The position numbers and the translations under genes were made by a program. Source: CAZFUY01 sp964522445 (GTDB lineage: Bacteria; Pseudomonadota; Gammaproteobacteria; SZUA-229). Taken from it: 16,403 bases of DNA. This document shows, piece after piece, positions 14,884-16,403 of the stretch. The notes under the pieces are model-generated. The model saw only the letters and a list, made by a program, of their open reading frames with translations. It did no database searches and was not told the DNA's origin. Position 1 is the first letter of the stretch; the number at the start of each line of letters is the position of its first letter. The stretch is taken from contig CAZFUY010000071.1 of the NCBI GenBank assembly GCA_964522445.1, forward strand, positions 1 through 16,403, read 5' to 3'.

Positions 14884-15419
14884 TACTCCACCACCACCCT
14901 GGCCAGCTCAAGCAACTTGGCACTTACCTTTAAGTCAGCATTATAAGTCGCCTTAAGATTCACATTAAATCTTACTTTACCTCTAAAAACACCCAGACTT
15001 ATACAGCCTCCTTTAAAAGCAAAACCATCTATATCGCTTACTGTTAAAATATTTTTTCTTGAGAGTTCCTCTATTATGGATATAACATTTTTTTCTTTTG
15101 ACTTAGAAATATAAACAACATGACATTTTTTATCTGTTTTAAACTGATCCATGTATTTGATAATAACAATATGGCCTTTAGCCACCTTATTGCTAAGCAA
15201 ATCTATTTTTCTACCAAATGGGTCTTTACCAAGAATACAAATATTAAGGTTTTCTTTATTTAAAACAGACAGGGCATTATCAGGCCAGGTAATAAATTTT
15301 GTAAAATTATAGAGATAAGCTGCTTTGACTTTATACTCAAGATTTTTCTCTGAACCAGGATGTGAAGCAAAAGAATAAGCAGGTAAAAGCAATAGAAAAA
15401 TAACAAAATATTTTCTCAT
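14883..15419 (-). CDS. YfiR-like periplasmic protein (DUF4154)
   Basis: The 178-residue protein has a signal peptide (MRKYFVIFLLLLPAYSFA, cleaved near residue 18) and then the YfiR family fold: YKVKAAYLYNFTKFITWP (29-46), ICILGKDPFG (60-69), CHVVYIS (99-105), ILTVSDIDGFAFKGGCISL (124-142) and VRFNVNLKAT (149-158). The cysteines at 61, 99 and 139 lie where family members often form disulfides. In Pseudomonas, YfiR binds and silences the periplasmic CHASE8 domain of the cyclase YfiN. I chose ATG 15417-15419 because it gives a normal signal peptide. The frame stays open to 15584, but that extension runs into a mobile element. No good Shine-Dalgarno is seen; a hairpin plus T-run lies directly upstream. 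Confidence 0.92.
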   Translation of the reverse strand: MRKYFVIFLLLLPAYSFASHPGSEKNLEYKVKAAYLYNFTKFITWPDNALSVLNKENLNICILGKDPFGRKIDLLSNKVAKGHIVIIKYMDQFKTDKKCHVVYISKSKEKNVISIIEELSRKNILTVSDIDGFAFKGGCISLGVFRGKVRFNVNLKATYNADLKVSAKLLELARVVVE

Positions 15420-15421
15420 GA

Positions 15422-15449
15422 TAAAAAAACAAAGTGAAAACTTTGTTTT
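15422..15449 (-). terminator. Terminator-like hairpin just before the YfiR-like start codon
   Basis: AAAACAAAG (15426-15434) and CTTTGTTTT (15441-15449) form a perfect 9-bp, AT-rich stem with a 6-nt loop. On the minus strand it runs into a T-run ending about 3 nt before the ATG. It looks like an attenuator or a temperature-sensitive stem over the ribosome site. With only two G:C pairs it would be weak. Confidence 0.55.
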
Positions 15450-15496
15450 AAAAAAATCAGTAAGAAAAAATTTTATTTGTATACACATTTTTATTC

Positions 15497-15666
15497 TATT
15501 AGAGACCTTTGCACGAGAAAAAATTATTTTAATAGTTACCCATTTCATCGTCATTCCTGCATGTTTCTGGCAGGAATCTCGCATATTTACTGGCTTTAGG
15601 CCACTAGATCCCGGCTTAAAAGCATACCGGGATGACGGGATTTGTTTCGTGCAAAGATCTCTATTA
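15497..15666. mobile_element. MITE-like element 2 (160 bp) with TATTA flanking repeats
   Basis: The element proper is 15502-15661. Its ends are GAGACCTTTGCACGAGA and, read inward from the right, GAGATCTTTGCACGAAA (15 of 17 positions match). TATTA flanks both sides (15497-15501, 15662-15666). The termini are those of element 1 (1119-1276), but the interior differs. It holds a nested palindrome from 15549 to 15637: an outer CGTCAT/ATGACG pair, a hairpin ATTCCTGC/GCAGGAAT (15553-15577) and a second ATCCCGG/CCGGGAT (15608-15633). CGTCATTCC...GGGATGACG modules are a familiar dispersed repeat type in proteobacteria. There is no coding capacity. It lies in the leader region of the YfiR-like gene. 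Confidence 0.85.
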
Positions 15667-15774
15667 CTTACTTTTACTGGATAAATGTTTTTTTATTAAA
15701 CAATGATACTCAACCATCCAAAATTTATATTTATTAAAATGATCAATTTCTCTCTAAATTTCAAAAACTTAGAC

Positions 15775-15800
15775 TTTGATCTAAACTAGTTTAGTTCAAA
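15775..15800. promoter_or_regulatory. 26-nt near-perfect palindrome, possible operator
   Basis: The central 14 bp CTAAACTAGTTTAG (15781-15794) are perfectly palindromic. After one mismatch, TTTGA and TCAAA pair on the outside. With no loop it looks more like a dimeric repressor or activator site than a terminator. It lies just past the soxB terminator and upstream of the c-di-GMP cassette, so regulation of that cassette is a reasonable guess. No strong promoter could be placed beside it. Confidence 0.6.
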
Positions 15801-15822
15801 TCCTGACAAATAACACAGACAT

Positions 15823-15850
15823 AAAAAAAGCTTCTGAAAACCAGAAGCTT
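15823..15850 (-). terminator. Rho-independent terminator after soxB
   Basis: AAGCTTCTG (15828-15836) pairs with CAGAAGCTT (15842-15850) over 9 bp, with a 5-nt loop. On the minus strand the stem is followed by a run of T residues (complement of 15823-15829). It starts about 34 nt past the soxB stop codon and separates soxB from the c-di-GMP cassette. Confidence 0.88.
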
Positions 15851-15883
15851 CTTAAATTAGAGATTGATTATATTTTAACTCAA

Positions 15884-16403
15884 CTAGCCTGGCAGCCCTG
15901 GATTCCCCTTCACATTAATTAGCTTAGGCGTGTTGATTTTTTTAATGGTTAATCGATCCTCAGAGCGAATATAATCAGCAACCACATCCCATATCGGACG
16001 ACCCGGCGCTTTAGATTTTACTGTTGCCCAACCTGCCACTTTATAGCTTTTATTTGCTTCAAGCTTTTGGCCATTATCAAGTGTCATATTAGTTATACGC
16101 TTGCCAAAACCCTTGTTAGGATCAAGGTTGTAGTCCATTCCACCCAACCGAACCATGTCTCCGCCCTGTTGGTAATAAGGATCTTTATTGAACAGATTGT
16201 CACACACATCTTCCAGTATCAGTTTTACATCAGAGCCTTTCATTTCTCTCACATAAGTTTCAGGATAGGTCGTTGCCGTCTGATCCATAACATGCTCCAT
16301 AGTGATGGGCTGCCCCGGCATCACACTCGTTCCCCAACGGAATCCCGGCGAAAGCGATATTTGTGAATCACTTTCTGCTCGCAGAGCATCACAGATAACC
16401 TGG
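15884..16403 (-). CDS. soxB: Thiosulfohydrolase SoxB, C-terminal part (cut by window edge)
   Basis: SoxB is the periplasmic di-manganese enzyme of the Sox thiosulfate-oxidation pathway that releases sulfate from SoxY-bound sulfane-sulfonate. The frame is open to the window end, leaving about 172 residues of the C-terminal 5'-nucleotidase-like domain. SQISLSPGFRWGTS, MPGQPITMEHVMDQTATTYPETYVREMKG and a late YKVAGWATV are what I would expect of SoxB rather than an ordinary 5'-nucleotidase. In-frame GTG/ATG codons at 16319-16324 are internal; the real start lies outside the window. The stop is TAG at 15884-15886, and a hairpin terminator follows. Other sox genes, if linked, would lie beyond the right edge. 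Confidence 0.9.
   Translation of the reverse strand, partial: QVICDALRAESDSQISLSPGFRWGTSVMPGQPITMEHVMDQTATTYPETYVREMKGSDVKLILEDVCDNLFNKDPYYQQGGDMVRLGGMDYNLDPNKGFGKRITNMTLDNGQKLEANKSYKVAGWATVKSKAPGRPIWDVVADYIRSEDRLTIKKINTPKLINVKGNPGLPG

Noticed and set aside
15420..15584. N-terminal extension of the YfiR-like protein to an upstream start at 15584
   Set aside because: The extension crosses one end of the MITE-like element and would bury the signal peptide 55 residues into the protein.
15884..16324. Free-standing 146-residue gene starting at 16324
   Set aside because: The frame continues open to the window edge with SoxB-type sequence, so the GTG/ATG codons are internal.

Overview
The window looks like chromosome from an AT-rich, sulfur-oxidising gammaproteobacterium. 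This rests on a SoxB C-terminus at the right edge, a periplasmic DsrE-like protein, a LolC/LolD pair, a heat-shock cluster that keeps hrcA but carries sigma32-type promoters, a dnaJ...dapB order typical of gammaproteobacteria, and REP-type repeats. No species is assigned. Every convincing gene lies on the minus strand, so transcription runs from high to low coordinates.

Right to left: the 3' part of soxB (15884-16403) ends at a clear hairpin terminator. A 464-bp gap follows, holding a 26-nt palindrome, a 160-bp MITE-like element and a terminator-like hairpin. Next is a tightly packed three-gene cassette: a YfiR-like periplasmic protein, a CHASE8-like/HAMP histidine kinase and a REC-PAS-GGDEF-EAL response regulator. 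It reads as a two-component version of the YfiR/YfiN c-di-GMP switch. Then comes lolC-lolD-hrcA, packed so tightly that hrcA starts inside the lolD stop codon. A TonB-dependent receptor lies between hrcA and grpE, bounded on the grpE side by a perfect 20-bp inverted repeat. grpE, dnaK and dnaJ follow. grpE and dnaK each have an almost ideal sigma32 promoter with identical 13-nt spacing, and no HrcA operator (CIRCE) was seen by eye. After dnaJ comes a secreted DsrE-family protein, then a REP doublet split by a second MITE-like element, then dapB, and finally a large inverted repeat of the ACAGAG type.

The most interesting material is (1) the YfiR/CHASE8-kinase/dual-domain c-di-GMP regulator cassette, (2) two MITE-like elements of 158 and 160 bp that share termini and TANTA flanking repeats but have unrelated interiors, one of them inserted inside a REP doublet, and (3) the rearranged heat-shock locus with two regulatory logics. 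No tRNA, rRNA, CRISPR array or intact transposase gene was seen. The repeats appear to depend on enzymes encoded elsewhere.
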